From assembly GCA_011799875.1 (NCBI GenBank), contig CM022303.1:70333680-70397679 (forward strand): DNA of 64,000 bases. The letters are read 5' to 3'. The stretch is from Thinopyrum elongatum. Taxonomy: Eukaryota; Streptophyta; Magnoliopsida; Poales; Poaceae. The position numbers and the translations under genes were made by a program. Shown here piece after piece: positions 50,676 to 62,469 of the stretch (position 1 is its first letter; each line of letters opens with the position of its first letter). The notes beneath the pieces were generated by a model that worked only from the letters and a program-made list of their open reading frames with translations, was not told the DNA's origin and searched no databases.

Positions 50676-53600
50676 CTAACATTTGATGTCAAGTTCCACA
50701 TGGTATTCTCTGGCTGGATTGATGACGTGGTCAAGAAAGAATCCCGCCAATTCCTCTTGAATTGCTTTTATGCGATCTTGTGGTAGGAGTTCATCCCGCA
50801 TCTGCCAAATCTAATTTGAAGAAGGGGGTCAATACATATATATGAATGAAACTCAACACAAATGATGGTAATAAAATAAAATTGTGAATATTATTGCTTA
50901 CGCACTTCATATTGTTTTTCAGAGTAGCCCCGCTTAGAGGTCGTCGCGTTGTAGATGTACTCGCAAATGTAGTATCCACAAAAATTATTCCCGCCTTCCT
51001 GCCACAACCACTTTACGAGAAATAAAGGTCAATCAAACTGATAATCAAGCATTATAAATGGTATTGATGAAACTAGCTAGAATCAATGGGAGATGCGCGG
51101 AACTAGCTAGTAGTACTTACTTTCGGGTGTGTAAATCACAGCTCCCCCGGCAGTCCTGGAGCTTCTGTGGTGAACACTTTCCAAACCCTGCGAGACAAAG
51201 AAAATAATTACTTAATATTAGGAAATGACCAAAGTTGCCGATATGGTGCGATAATGATCGATTGAACTTACTTCTGGAGCATTTCAGTCATGGCCGCATA
51301 CTCCTTGGGATCTTTTCGTCTTGAGTCTAAGACGGTTACTAGTCCCTGCTCAAGCTTAATCTCTAGGAGAATAAAGTGGAAGCTGCGCACGCATGCATAA
51401 CTCATCAATTACATTACTATAACATCGAGTAATAAGGGAAACCGAATATGCAGAAGACAGTAACACTCACTTGAAGTTGTAAGGAAAGAGTATTTTATCT
51501 TTGTTTTGATTTTTAAGCAACGATTGTAGCAAGTTGGCCTCGGTTTTTTTCACATGATATGTAACCGTCCATTCATCTATGAGATTTGTGTTAATGAACC
51601 CAATATCATAGATTTGTGCATTTCTGCATTCGACGATCTTCAATCTGCATAATATAGTGAGGATAATTATATATACATGCAATGAAAGAGCTGAGCTATA
51701 TATAGAGACTTAATTACATAAGTATAGTACTTACAGACAGTAGCAAGTGATGATTATTTTATCGAGGTCCTTTTGATTGAAAAACTGGAAGAACTCCTCA
51801 AATGGAACAGACAGCAGATCAATTCCAATGCGGTCATGCTCCTCTTTAACTCTCAGCGTCGAAATATCCTTCCCGGACTTGCAGGTGTCCATGTACCACT
51901 TATGGAATCTTCGCATCATCGTTGTTAGAGGAGGATCACCAGGTCTGACAAGAGGCTTCCCGTACTGGTATTTGTGTTCGTCCACCTCCATTGTATCAAA
52001 ATGTGCATCGTCGGGCAGGTAATCACCAGGATTGGTACCGGGCAGCATCCCCGGCAGATTTGCGACGATATCTCTAGACACCTTGAGCGGGGGGCATGAT
52101 TGGTTTGCCTGTTCGCCGAGCTGTTCAATTTTTTCCCTCTTCTTCGTTGTTGTAACCTTTTGTCACTTGAAGTAGTTCCCGACCGGCGCGCTCCTTCCAC
52201 TGCCTTTTTCAGAGCACGAACATGGTTGTCATCCGGCGGAGGCGGTGGTGGTCGCTTCAGGTTCTTCAAAGTGCGCTTCAATTTCACCGGATCCATCTTC
52301 TCCTCCGGAGGTGGATTTTTCTTTGCAAAAAAGTCCTTCACTTGGGCTGGACAGATCTCCTCGTTTTCCTCCTCGGTCATCTCATATGGTAATCTATCTA
52401 GAGGCTTGATAGATGGACCGAATTTGTATTGCCTCCCGCCTCTGGCTGTACTGCTAGACGCCGGCCGAGCAGCCAGAGCGGCTGCGGCTGTCTTCCTTCG
52501 TTGCTTACGAGGCGGAGTGCTACGATGCGCCGGAGCAGCTGGAGCAGCGGCGGCTATCTTCTGCTGTTGTTGATGAGGCAGAGAAGGAGGCGGGCTGCTC
52601 GGACGCGCCGGCGCAGGCGGAGAAGGAGGTGGAGTGCCGCCACGCGCCGGAGCAGCTGGAGAAGGAGGCGGAGTGCCGCCACGCGCCGGAGCAGCCGGAG
52701 TGCCCTGATCACTCGCCAGAGGAGGAGGCGGAGTGCCCTGAATCGCCGGAGGAGGAGGCGGAGGCGTCCAGTTCGGAAGGTTGATGAGCTCCTTCCGCCA
52801 TAGACATGGAGTCTTCAGAGCAAGACCCAGCTGAGTCTCCCCTTCACCGGTAGGGTGGTCAAGCTCGAGCTCCTCAAATCCATCCGTTATTTCATCGACC
52901 ATCACAACAGCATAGCCTTCTGGAATCGGAAGGCAGTGAAAAGTTGCGCCGGGTTGAGGAGGTGCAACAGAGCCGACAGCCGCCTTGACTTTGAGGTGCT
53001 GCCATTGCGCCATAAGGTGGCAATCTTGAGCCTCCGTGATAGCATCCACGGGGTAGCTGGGAGCCGTGAAGTGAGGCTGCTGAAGGAGCTTGGTGGAAGC
53101 CACGCTGCTTCTCCGCTGAGATGGCGGGGTAGCTTCGGCAGGTCGCTGCCTCTAAACTAGTGCTTGTTCCTCTAGCGCTCGTACCCTTGCATTCAGCTTC
53201 TGCAGTTCGGTCTGCTCCACTTTCCTCCTCCTCTCCCGGGTTTTGTAACCGCCTACGCTGGGAAACCCTTCCTTCCACGCAACGGAACCTGCCGTGCCTC
53301 GTGTTCGTCCTGGGTGCTCAGGATTCCTGAGGGCTTGTGTGAGCTCGTCGTTCTCTCTGTCGGGAACGAACGTCCCTTGCTGCGCTGCGGCGATATACTT
53401 CTGAAGCTTCTTGATGGGTATTTCAAGTTGCTCCTTCATCCAACGGCACTTCCCTGTCTCAGGGTCCAAGGTTCCCCCAACCCCGAAGAACCAAGTCCTT
53501 GAACGGTCTGGCCAGTTCAATGTCTCTGGTTCGACCCCTTTATCAAGCAGGTCCTTCTCAGCCTTGTCCCACAACGGCCGGGCTTTGAGGTAGCCACCTG

Positions 53601-54507
53601 ACCCCGTGCGATGGTGATACTCCTTCTTTGCAGCATTTTTCTTGTTTGTCGCTGACATCTTCTTACTCTTCTCCGATGTCTTGTGGGCCACAAATGCGGG
53701 CCAGTGATCTCTTATCTTCTCAAATCGGCCGGTGAATTCTGGAGTCTTCCCTTTGTCGACAAACGTTGATTTCAACTCATTCTTCCACCTCCTGAATAGA
53801 TCTGCCATCTTCTTAAGAGCATGAGCCTTGACCAATGGCTCTATAACTGGCTTATCCAGATCCTCCTCTGGCGGTAGGGTGAAATTTGCCTTCAGCGCGG
53901 TCTAAAGATCATCTTTCTGTCTATCGTTGACAAAAGACACTTGAGGGTCTTCGCTCTTAGGCTTATTCCATTGGTGGATGCTGATCGGGATCATGTCCCT
54001 AACAAGAACCCCGCACTGAGCAGAAAATGCTTCCTTGGTCCGGCTGGGTTCAATCGGTTGGCCATCGCCCTTGATTGCTGTGATCGTGAACCTTTCATCC
54101 TGGCGCAACCTTTTCTTCGGGCCTTGTCTCGTTACCGAAGTTTGGCTCGATCCGGAGGGCTAGAAAAGAAGAAAGAAGAGAGTTAATATGTGTACATACC
54201 AAAACAATTAATGCATCAATTAGCTAGTCAGCACAGGCTTAATTAATATATATACCTCGCCGGACTTTGCAACATCTCCTTCCTCCGTTCGCTCACCGGA
54301 GCAGTCATCATGGTCTCCTTCTTCCACCGGCATTCCGTCACCGGAGCCATCATAATCATGTCCTTCCACCTCCATTGTTCGATCACCGGAGCCTGCTTCA
54401 CCCTCTCCTTCTAGACCATCGGTGTCATTGAGATACGACAAGACATCACCTCGGCCGAGGATTATGTCTCCCAACAACTGTTCTGCTTCGATGTCTCGGT
54501 GCTCCAT
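50676..54507 (-). pseudogene. CACTA second gene: Transposase_24 domain plus Ulp1-like (C48) cysteine protease domain
   Basis: Probable exons: 54256-54507 (ATG, acidic), 51735-54159 (long), 51471-51644, 51272-51382, 51121-51187, 50906-50998 and 50676-50810, all with GT-AG borders and matching phases. The long exon carries a Transposase_24-type region (53152-53835, RRWKNELKSTF to VGGYKTRERRRKVEQ), then a proline-rich linker. The later exons form a SUMO-protease-like domain, with His in FHFILLEIK, Asp in VTVLDSRRKD and Cys in NNFCGYY. Breaks are a TAG at 53902 (a Trp position in relatives), TAG at 53153, a frameshift near 52150 and TGA at 51137. The fusion of these domains is known from plant CACTA elements. 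It is not functional as it stands. Confidence 0.75.
52440..52790 (-). repeat. Proline/alanine-rich linker repeats in the CACTA second gene
   Basis: On the minus strand the translation repeats APARGGTPPPSP-type units. The DNA repeats GCCACGCGCCGGAGCAGC at about 45-bp spacing (near 52640 and 52680). Open antisense frames here are shadows. Confidence 0.75.
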
Positions 54508-54589
54508 AGTTTCTGCAAATATTACAACATGGCAATTAATATACAAACATGACAGATGGATATATTAGTGCAAACGTAGACCTAGCTAG

Positions 54590-54705
54590 CTCGACGCTTC
54601 TACGGTTTGGGGTGGCCTCGTCAATGCTTCTAGGGTTTGGGGTGGCCTAGGCAACGCTTCTAGGGTTTGGGGTGGCCTCGACAACGCTTCTAGGGTTTGG
54701 GTCGG
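54590..54705 (-). repeat. 30-bp minisatellite encoding a decapeptide repeat
   Basis: GGTTTGGGGTGGCCTCG recurs every 30 bp about four times. On the minus strand it encodes RPPQTLEAL plus one variable residue per unit. It is contiguous with the left arm of the SNF2 inverted repeat. Confidence 0.85.
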
Positions 54706-54756
54706 ACCGCCTCTCTCATGAATGTCCGACGTCCGAACCGACAAGGGATTTAACAA

Positions 54757-55226
54757 AATGACGCCATTCTGGATGTGCAGAAAATGGTCCATATTTTTCC
54801 TGATCTCATCTACCCTTCTATATGTCACGTTGTCTAGTGTCAAAGAATTCAAGAAAACCATGACTTCATCATTAGCCGGAAATGACAGGCGTATAATGGT
54901 ACGAAGCTCTTCAAAGTTGTTTTGGAACGGAGTTCCTGATAGAATAATTCGCTTTTTGGTACAAAGTTCAGCAAGAGCCTTCCGAATATCGCTATTTGGA
55001 AGGCCTTTGCTGAAATTCGTACCAAAAGGAGAATTATTCTATCCGGAACTCCGTTCCAAAACAACTTTGAAGAGCTTCGTAGCATCATATGCCTGTTACT
55101 TCCGACTAATGATGAAGCCATGGATTTCTTCAATACTTTGACAGACAACGTGACATATAGAAGAATATATATATAGATGAGATCAGAAAAAAATTGGATC
55201 AACTTGTGCACATCCATAATGGGGGC
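54757..55226. repeat. Inverted duplication (hairpin) of a SNF2-helicase gene fragment
   Basis: Arms of about 233 bp (54757-54989 minus sense, 54990-55226 plus sense) meet with essentially no spacer. Each arm encodes the same peptide: minus strand KRIILSGTPFQNNFEELRTI, plus strand RRIILSGTPFQNNFEELRSI, followed in both by DNVTYRR. LSGTPxQNN is SNF2 helicase motif III; FQNNF..EL resembles the CLASSY/DRD1 group. Neither arm is a complete gene. It lies between a TATA box (56907) and the first identified exon (54507) of the minus-strand CACTA gene, so it would be transcribed as a hairpin. Confidence 0.8.
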
Positions 55227-55244
55227 ATTCTTGATAAATCTATA

Positions 55245-55400
55245 TATGTCAAAATTCAAACTTTCACATATGATCAAACTTTGACATATGATCAAATGTT
55301 GCATATGTCAAAATTCAAACTTTGACATATTATCAAACTTTGATATATGATCAAATGTTGCATATGTCAAAATTCAAACTTTGGCATATGATCAAACTTT
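55245..55400. repeat. AT-rich tandem repeats
   Basis: Variants of TTTGACATATGATCAAA and GTCAAAATTCAAACTTT alternate about eight times. Non-coding. Confidence 0.85.
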
Positions 55401-55439
55401 GGTATATGTCCACCGCGATATAAAATAATACATAGACTT

Positions 55440-56240
55440 GTTCGGGCGAGAGGGGGTTGATCGACGTCCCCCCTCATGTCGAAGTTACCGGAGTTATCTT
55501 CTAGTGGTTTGGGTGGCCTCGAGAGTTTGTCGGGTAGGGGCGGGAGGGGGTAGGAGATCGACAACGCTTTTTTTCTAGGGTTTGGGTGGCCTCGAGAGTT
55601 GGTCGCCCGGTATATCGAGAGGGGGGTGAACATTTTACCTTAGTAACTTAGAAAAAAAATGTTATCGGGGAGGGGGTATATCGACCCCCCCCCCTCATGT
55701 CGAAGTTATCGGGGAGGGGCTATATCGACAACGACATACATATAGCCACATACATATGAAAAAATTCTATGAACATCCATACATACATATAGCCACATAC
55801 ATATATATGGCTATTAAAAAAATTCATCATATAAAAAAAAGTTATCGGGGAGGGGGTATATCGCAAACTTTGACATAAATGACTTTGATCATGCACAATT
55901 TTCCTATACATACACAATATGAACATATACATAAATTGACAAAGAAAATTCTATGAACAAAAAAAAATCATAAAAATTCTATGAACATAAAAATTCTAAC
56001 TTTTGCATATTCTTTGCATATGAACATACATACATTTTCTTATTTTTTCTTAAATGTAACTTTTGCATATATGAACATACATACATGGAAATTTTTTTGC
56101 TATGAACAAAAAAATATATCATATATGAACATTTTGTATATACATCCATATCCATCCATCCATACATACATACATACATGGACAAAAAAATGCTATGAAC
56201 AAAAACATCAATTTTGGTCCAATCTTGGCATTGAACTACA
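55440..56240. repeat. Mixed low-complexity repeats
   Basis: Repeated GTTATCGGGGAGGGGGTATATC blocks (as shorter variants) are followed by ACATACATA and ATGAACAAAAAA stretches. No coding evidence. Confidence 0.7.
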
Positions 56241-56559
56241 ACCCAATTTTTCCTTGCTAAAAAAATTCTGAATTTTTTACATCTTGTAGTCCTTCCAACT
56301 AAACCCTTAAGTCCAGAAGGGCAGCCCCAATTTCATCTAGCAAGTCCACCAAAAAAATTCATGTAGTTTCTGTCCAGCACTAAATTTTAATAAAACTTGC
56401 ACTAAGAAGTTTTTCCTTTTATCAAACCAACTTAACCATATTCACTAACATCCAAGGAGACATCATCCTGCCAAGTTTCACATAAAACAAAGTTCCCTAG
56501 CAAGCCCTAGCATTTCATCAAACACCTTGTGGACATGGCTGAAACTTTGCACTGAACCA

Positions 56560-56880
56560 ACTCACCATCATCACATACATGGAGGAAGGACAGAGGAGAG
56601 GGGTGGGAGGGAGGAGGGAGTACCGGCCTGGCCGGCGGGCACTGGTGCGGCGGCGTTGACGGCAGGGTAGGGGCGTGGCGGGGCGTCGGGGCAGGGCAGG
56701 GGCGCGGCGGCGTTGGCGTCGAGGTCGAGGCAGGGGCGCACGGCGTCGGCGTCGGGGCAGGGCAGGGGCGCGGGGTGATGGTGACGAGGAGCGGGCGGCG
56801 ACCTCGGGGCGGCGACGGCGAGCACGGGCAGCCTGGCGGCGTCGATGAGCTCGGCGTCGTCGGGGGGCAAATGGTCGATG
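56560..56880 (-). other. GC-rich leader segment, possible first exon of the CACTA second gene
   Basis: It lies immediately downstream (minus sense) of a TATATAAG box and a TTTTTCAG acceptor-like site. Two overlapping frames are open, one starting MPPDDAELIDAARLP, both Pro/Ala/Arg-rich. It may be a 5' exon or untranslated leader; a join to the exon at 54507 could not be shown. Confidence 0.35.
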
Positions 56881-56906
56881 AAAACTGAAAAATTTGTAAG
56901 TCCTGC

Positions 56907-57160
56907 TTATATACACAGAGCATTGGTCCCGGTTCATGGCACAAACCGGGACGAATGCCACCCTTTGGTCCCGGTTCGTGCCACCAACCGGGACCAAAGG
57001 TCTCTTTTCAGCAGCCCAATGGGCGGGAAACAGAGACCTTTGGCCCCGGTTAGTGGCACGAACCGGGACCAAAGGGGGGGCATTGGTCCCGGTTTGTTCC
57101 ACCAACCGGGACCAGTGCACCCCTTTTGTCCCGGTTGGTGCTACCAACCGGGACCAAAGG
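56907..57160 (-). promoter_or_regulatory. Internal CACTA promoter module: GTCCCGGTT repeats plus TATA box
   Basis: Five palindromic GGTCCCGGTT..AACCGGGACC units stand directly upstream (minus sense) of TATATAAG at about 56907-56914. The arrangement copies the right end of the element, where the same repeats precede TATATATA. Confidence 0.6.
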
Positions 57161-58164
57161 CCTTGCGCTGGCGCGGTGCGGTGGGATGTTTAGTCCCACC
57201 TCGCTAGTTGAGAGAGCTCGAGAGTGGTTTATAAGCGCTGCTGCGCCGACCCTCTCGAGCTCCTCTCAACTGCAGGCTTTCGGGCCTTCTCTGCTACTCT
57301 TTGCCCATGGGCCTGCTGGGCCTCTGCGGGCCTGAATCCTGGCCCATGGATGGGTTTCTAGTCGTATTCAGGCCGAGGTGGCCCCGTAGGCGGCATTTTT
57401 TAATTTTTTTTCTAGTTTTTTTGTTTTATTTTGTTTCTACTTACAACAAAATACAAACTGTTTTTCAGTGATTCTTTTTGCTTTTAGGTAATAAAAATTA
57501 TAAACTTGCTGTTAGTGCCATTAGTTTTCCAATTTGAATAGTTTAAATTTGAATTCTTTGAAATTTGTGTGAATCACTAGTTTGTGATTAACTTTACTAT
57601 AAAAATAGATTTTGGAGTGATTCTTTTTCCTGCTATTTAATATTACTGTGTTTTATCATTATATTCAAAAATAGTTTTTGTTATTTTAGTTTCTAACAAA
57701 AAAAAATCTTTATGATAATTCCTTTTGCTATTAAAGTTTCTAACAAAAAAGTTCTTTATGAAAATTCTTTTTGCTTTTAATGTTTTGAACAGAAAATACT
57801 TTGATAATTTTAGTTGCATAAATTTTAGTTGATTCCTTTTGCTATTAGAGTTTCATTAAAGTTTTCTAGTTCATTCTTTTTTCTATTAGAGTTTCATTAA
57901 AGTTTTCTAGTTCATTCTTTTAGTTTATTATTTTTGCTCTTAGAGTTTCATAAAAGTTGAGAGGGTTACGGTAAAAACTGGATGCACTTCGTGTACAAAA
58001 TGGACAATCTCTTTCGAAGTATCAGGGTTTCGGACAAAAACTCATCTGTTACAAAGAGATTTCATTTTTTTGAACTTATTTGAACTCCAGACTTTTTGTG
58101 TGCTCAAAATGAACCATTCAAAGCCATATCATCAATTTTCAACCCTTTCTGACTTCATCTGTCT
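57161..58164. other. CACTA spacer
   Basis: A GC-rich 200 bp is followed by T-rich sequence with repeated TTAGAGTTTCAT and AAAGTTTTCTAGTTCATTC segments (about 57840-57960). No gene seen. Confidence 0.6.
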
Positions 58165-61100
58165 TCACTTTTTCTTCGCTTGTGTCCTTTGCTTATTGCG
58201 CCGTAACCATGGATATTTTTCATCGCTTAACAGGGTGCTTGGGTCAGCCTTGACTTTGAAGGGAGGAATTTCATGAAACTTTTCATAATCTTCAGACATG
58301 TCTGTCTTACCCTCCACTCCCACGATGTCTCTTTTCCCTGAAAGAACTATGTGGCGCTTTGGCTCATCGTATGATGTATTCGCTTCCTTATCTTTTCTTT
58401 TTCTCGGTTTGGTAGACATGTCCTTCACATAGAAAACCTGCGCCACATCATTGGCTAGGACGAATGGTTCGTCTATGTACCCAAGATTGTTCAGATACAC
58501 TGTTGTCATTCCGTAATGTGGCTCTACCTGTACCCCACCTCCTGACAGATTGACCCATTTGCACTTAAACAAAGGGACCTTAAAATCATGTCCGTAGTCA
58601 AGTTCCCATATGTCTACTATGTAACCATAATATGTGTCCTTTCCCCTCTTGGTTGCTGCATCAAAGCGGACACCGCTGTTTTGGTTGGTGCTCTTTTGAT
58701 CTTCGGCGATCGTGTAAAATGTATTCCCATTTATCTCGTATCCTTTGTAAGTCAATACAGTCGAAGATGGTCCCCTGGACAACGAGTACAGCTCATCAGA
58801 AACAGTGTTGTCACCTCTGAGACGTGTTTCCAACCAACTGCCGAAAGTCCTGATGTGTTCACATGTAATCCAGTCGTCACACTGCTCCGGGTGTTTGGAG
58901 GGCAGAATGTTCTTGTGTTCATCGACATACGGGGTCACCAAGGTAGAGTTCTGTAGAACTGTGTAGTGTGCATGAGACCAAGAATGTCCGTCCCTGCATA
59001 TTATTTAGTCCCCTCCTAGTGTGCCCTTTCCAGTCAGTCTCCCCTCATACCTCGATTGAGGGAGACCAATCTTCTTAAGGTCAGGAATGAAGTCAACACA
59101 AAACCCAATGACATCCTCTGTTTGATGGCCCATGGAGATGCTTCCTTCTGGCCTAGCGCGGTTAGGGACATATTTCTTTAGGACTCCCATGAACCTCTCA
59201 AAGGGGAACATATTGTGTAGAAATACGGGGCCCAGAACGACAATCTCGTCGACTAGATGAACTAGGACGTGCGTCATGATATTGAAGAAGGATGGTGGGA
59301 ACACCAGCTCAAAACTGACAAGACATTGCGCCACATCACTCCTTAGCCTTGGTATGATTTCTGGATCGATCACCTTCTGAGAGATTGCATTGAGGAATGC
59401 ACATAGCTTCACAATGGCTAATCGAACGTTTTCCGATAGAAGCCCCCTCAATGCAACCGAAAGCAGTTGCGTCATAATCACGTGGCAGTCATGAGACTTT
59501 AGGTTCTGGAACTTTTTCTCTGGGATATTTATTATTCCCTTTATATTCGACGAGAAGCCAGATGGGACCTTCATACTGAGCAGGCATTCAAAGAAGATTT
59601 CCTTCTCTTCTTTGGTAAGAGCGTAGCTGGCAGGACCTTCATACTGCTTTGGAGGCATGCCGTCTTTTTCGTGCCAACGTTGCAGTTCCTCCCATGCCTC
59701 CGATGTATCTTTTGTCTTTCCATACACGGCCAAGAAGCCTAGCAGGTTCACGCAAAGGTTCTTTGTCACGTGCATCACGTCGATTGAAGAGTGGACCTCT
59801 AGGTCTTTCCAGTAGGGTAGGTCCCAAAATATAGATTTCTTCTTCCACATGGGAGCGCGTCCCTCAGCGTCATTCGGAACAGATAGTCTGCCGGGACCCT
59901 TTCCAAAGATTACGTGTAAATCATTGACCATAGCAAGTACGTGATCACCGGTACGCATGGCGGGATTATTCCGGTGATCTGCCTCGCCTTTGAAATGCTT
60001 GCCTTTCTTTCGACATTGATGGTTGGTCGGAAGAAATCGATGATGCCCCAGGTACACATTCTTCCTGCATTTGTCCAGGTATATACTTTCAGTGTCAGCT
60101 AAATAGCGCGTGCATGCGTGGTATCCCTTATTTGTCTGTCCTGAATGGTTACTAAGAGCAGGCCAATCATTGATGGTTACAAACAGCAACGCATGCAGGT
60201 CAAATTCCTCCTGTCTGTGCTCATCCCACACACGTACACCGTTTCCATTCCACATCTGTAAAAGTTCTTCAACTAATGGCCTTAGGTACACATCAATGTT
60301 GTTGCCGGGTTGCTTAGGGCCTTGGATGAGTACTGGCATCATAATGAACTTCCGCTTCATGCACAACCAAGGAGGAAGGTTATAGATACATAGAGTCACG
60401 GGCCAGGTGCTGTGATTGCTGCTCTACTCCCCGAAAGGATTAATGCCATCCGCGCTTAAACCAAACCATACGTTCCTTGCGTCACCTGCAAACTCCTCCC
60501 GGTACTTTCTCTCGATTTTTCTCCAGTGCGACTCGTCAGCGGGTGCTCTCAACTTCCCATCTTTCTTACGGTCCTCTCTGTGCCATCGCATCAACTTGGC
60601 ATGCTCTTTGTTTCTGAACAGACGTTTCAACCGTGGTATTATAGGAGCATACGACATCACCTTCGCAGGAACCCTCTTCCTGGGGGGCTCGCCATCAACA
60701 TCACCAGGGTCATCTCGTCTGATCTTATACCGCAATGCACCGCATACCGGGCATGCGTTCAAATCCTCGTACGCACCGCGGTACAGGATGCAGTCATTAG
60801 GGCATGCATGTATCTTCTGCACCTCCAATCCTAGAGGGCATACGACCTTCTTTGCTGCGTACGTACTGTCAGGCAATTCGTTATCCTTTGGAAGCTTCTT
60901 CTTCAATATTTTCAGTAGCTTCTCAAATCCTTTGTCAGGCACAGCATTCTCTGCCTTCCACTGCAGCAATTCCAGTACGGTACCGAGCTTTGTGTTGCCA
61001 TCTTCGAAATTGGGGTACAACCCTTTTTGGTGATCCTCTAACATGCGATCGAATTTCAGCTTCTCCTTTTCACTTTCGCACTGTCTCCTTGCATCAACAA

Positions 61101-61467
61101 TGACCCGGCGGAGATCATCATCGGGCACATCGTCTGGTTCCTCTTGATCTTCAGCTTCCCCCGTTGCAGCATCACCGTATTCAGGGGGAACATAGTTGTC
61201 ATCGTCCTCTTCTTCTTCGCTGTCTTCCATCATAACCCCTATTTCTCCGTGCCTGGTCCAAACATTATAGTGTGGCATGAAACCCTTCTCGAGCAGGTGG
61301 GTGTGAAGGATTTTCCGGTCAGAGTAAGACTTCGTATTCCCACATATAGGGCATGGACAACACATAAAACCATTCTGTTTGTTTGCCTCAGCCACTTCGA
61401 GAAAATTATGCACGCCCTTAATGTACTCGGAGGTGCGTCTGTCACCATACATCCATTGCCGGTTCAT
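58165..61467 (-). pseudogene. CACTA TNP2-type transposase (Transposase_21), two in-frame stops
   Basis: A single minus-strand frame of 1,101 codons starts MNRQWMYGD. In order it shows the transposase-associated domain (first 75 residues, MCCPCPICGN), a zinc-ribbon-like CPNDCILYRG..CPVCG block, the TNP2 core with LSADGINPFG and VTINDWPALSN (candidate catalytic Asp residues), a DUF4218-like region (FPFERFMGVLKKYV) and a DUF4216-like C-terminus (YYGYIVDIWELDYG..FKCKW). It is interrupted only by TAG at 60424-60426, immediately after the first catalytic motif (a Gln codon CAG to TAG is likely), and by TAA at 59005-59007. TNP2 would cut and join the CACTA ends. This copy cannot make a full protein. 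Confidence 0.9.
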
Positions 61468-61639
61468 CTGCGTGCATTATATATAATTAAGTGTGTAAAA
61501 AACCATTACAAAACATCATGAATAGATAAGTGACCAAATTAATAGAAGTTCATCATCACATTAAAACCAAAGTACATACATAGTTCTCATTGAACAACAT
61601 ATAGCTCTCCAGAGCATCTAATTAAACCATACATTGAAA

Positions 61640-61950
61640 CTATGTAAAACATTTCAATGCAACAACAAATGCGATCATAATCGCAACCAAGGTAACAATT
61701 GATCCAACGGCATAATGATACCAAGCCTCGGTATGAATGACATATTTTCTATACTTTCTAATCTTGAAGCGCATTGCATCCATCTTGATCTTGTGATCAT
61801 CGACGACATCCGCAACATGCAACTCCAATATCATCTTCTCCTCCTCAATTTTTTTTCATTTTTTCCTTCAAGTAATTGTTTTCTTCTTCAACTAAATTTA
61901 ACCTCTCGACAATAGGGTCGGTTGGAACTTCCGGTTCACATACCTCCTAG
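61640..61950 (-). pseudogene. Small coiled-coil/membrane protein upstream of TNP2
   Basis: The intact part (61640-61834) reads ELHVADVVDDHKIKMDAM, then a basic RFKIRKYRKY, a hydrophobic segment HYAVGSIVTLVAIMIAFVVA and a short tail. Upstream, in another frame, a coiled-coil-like IVERLNLVEEENNYLKEK is joined to it across an A8 run at about 61846-61853, so one base has been lost or gained. It lies between the promoter and TNP2 on the same strand. Function unknown. Confidence 0.5.
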
Positions 61951-62469
61951 ATAAAAAAATCTATGTCTCGTTGGTCGGCATAATTGTCATAAACAATAAA
62001 TGAAATAAATAGTTATAAAATATAATATATACCACATCCGAATCATAGACAGGACGAGGGCCGACGGGGGCGGATACCAAAACCATCGCACTATATAATA
62101 ACAAACAATAATAAAAGTAAGAAAATTAGACAAGTATCTATCTAAATCATACAAGTAAGAATTTTTTTCTTTTAGAAAGAAGATAAGAACAAGAGGCTCA
62201 CCACGGTTATGCCGGCGACGAGATCGGCGCGGGCGATGGACGGCGGTGAAGACGGGGACGGGACGTGACGGACCGCTAAACCTGGACAAATCTTGAGGAA
62301 AATGGAGCTTGAAGGTCGAGCTTCGAGAGGAGAAAGCTTAACTAGTGTGGCTCGGGCATTTCATCAAACACCTCATGTGCATAGGAGGTGAGCTAGAGCA
62401 CCACAAAGCTCTCCCCTCGCCGGCCAGAAAAACAGAGCAGTGTGGAGTGCTCTGCTCGCCGGCGATGGG

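Noticed and set aside
52100..52803. Plus-strand frames of 124-157 codons opposite the CACTA second gene
   Set aside because: Antisense shadows of the proline-rich linker; the minus strand carries the recognisable domains.
54590..54705. CTAGGGTTTGG repeats as interstitial telomere sequence
   Set aside because: The unit is 30 bp and lacks the 7-bp TTTAGGG periodicity; it is a minisatellite.
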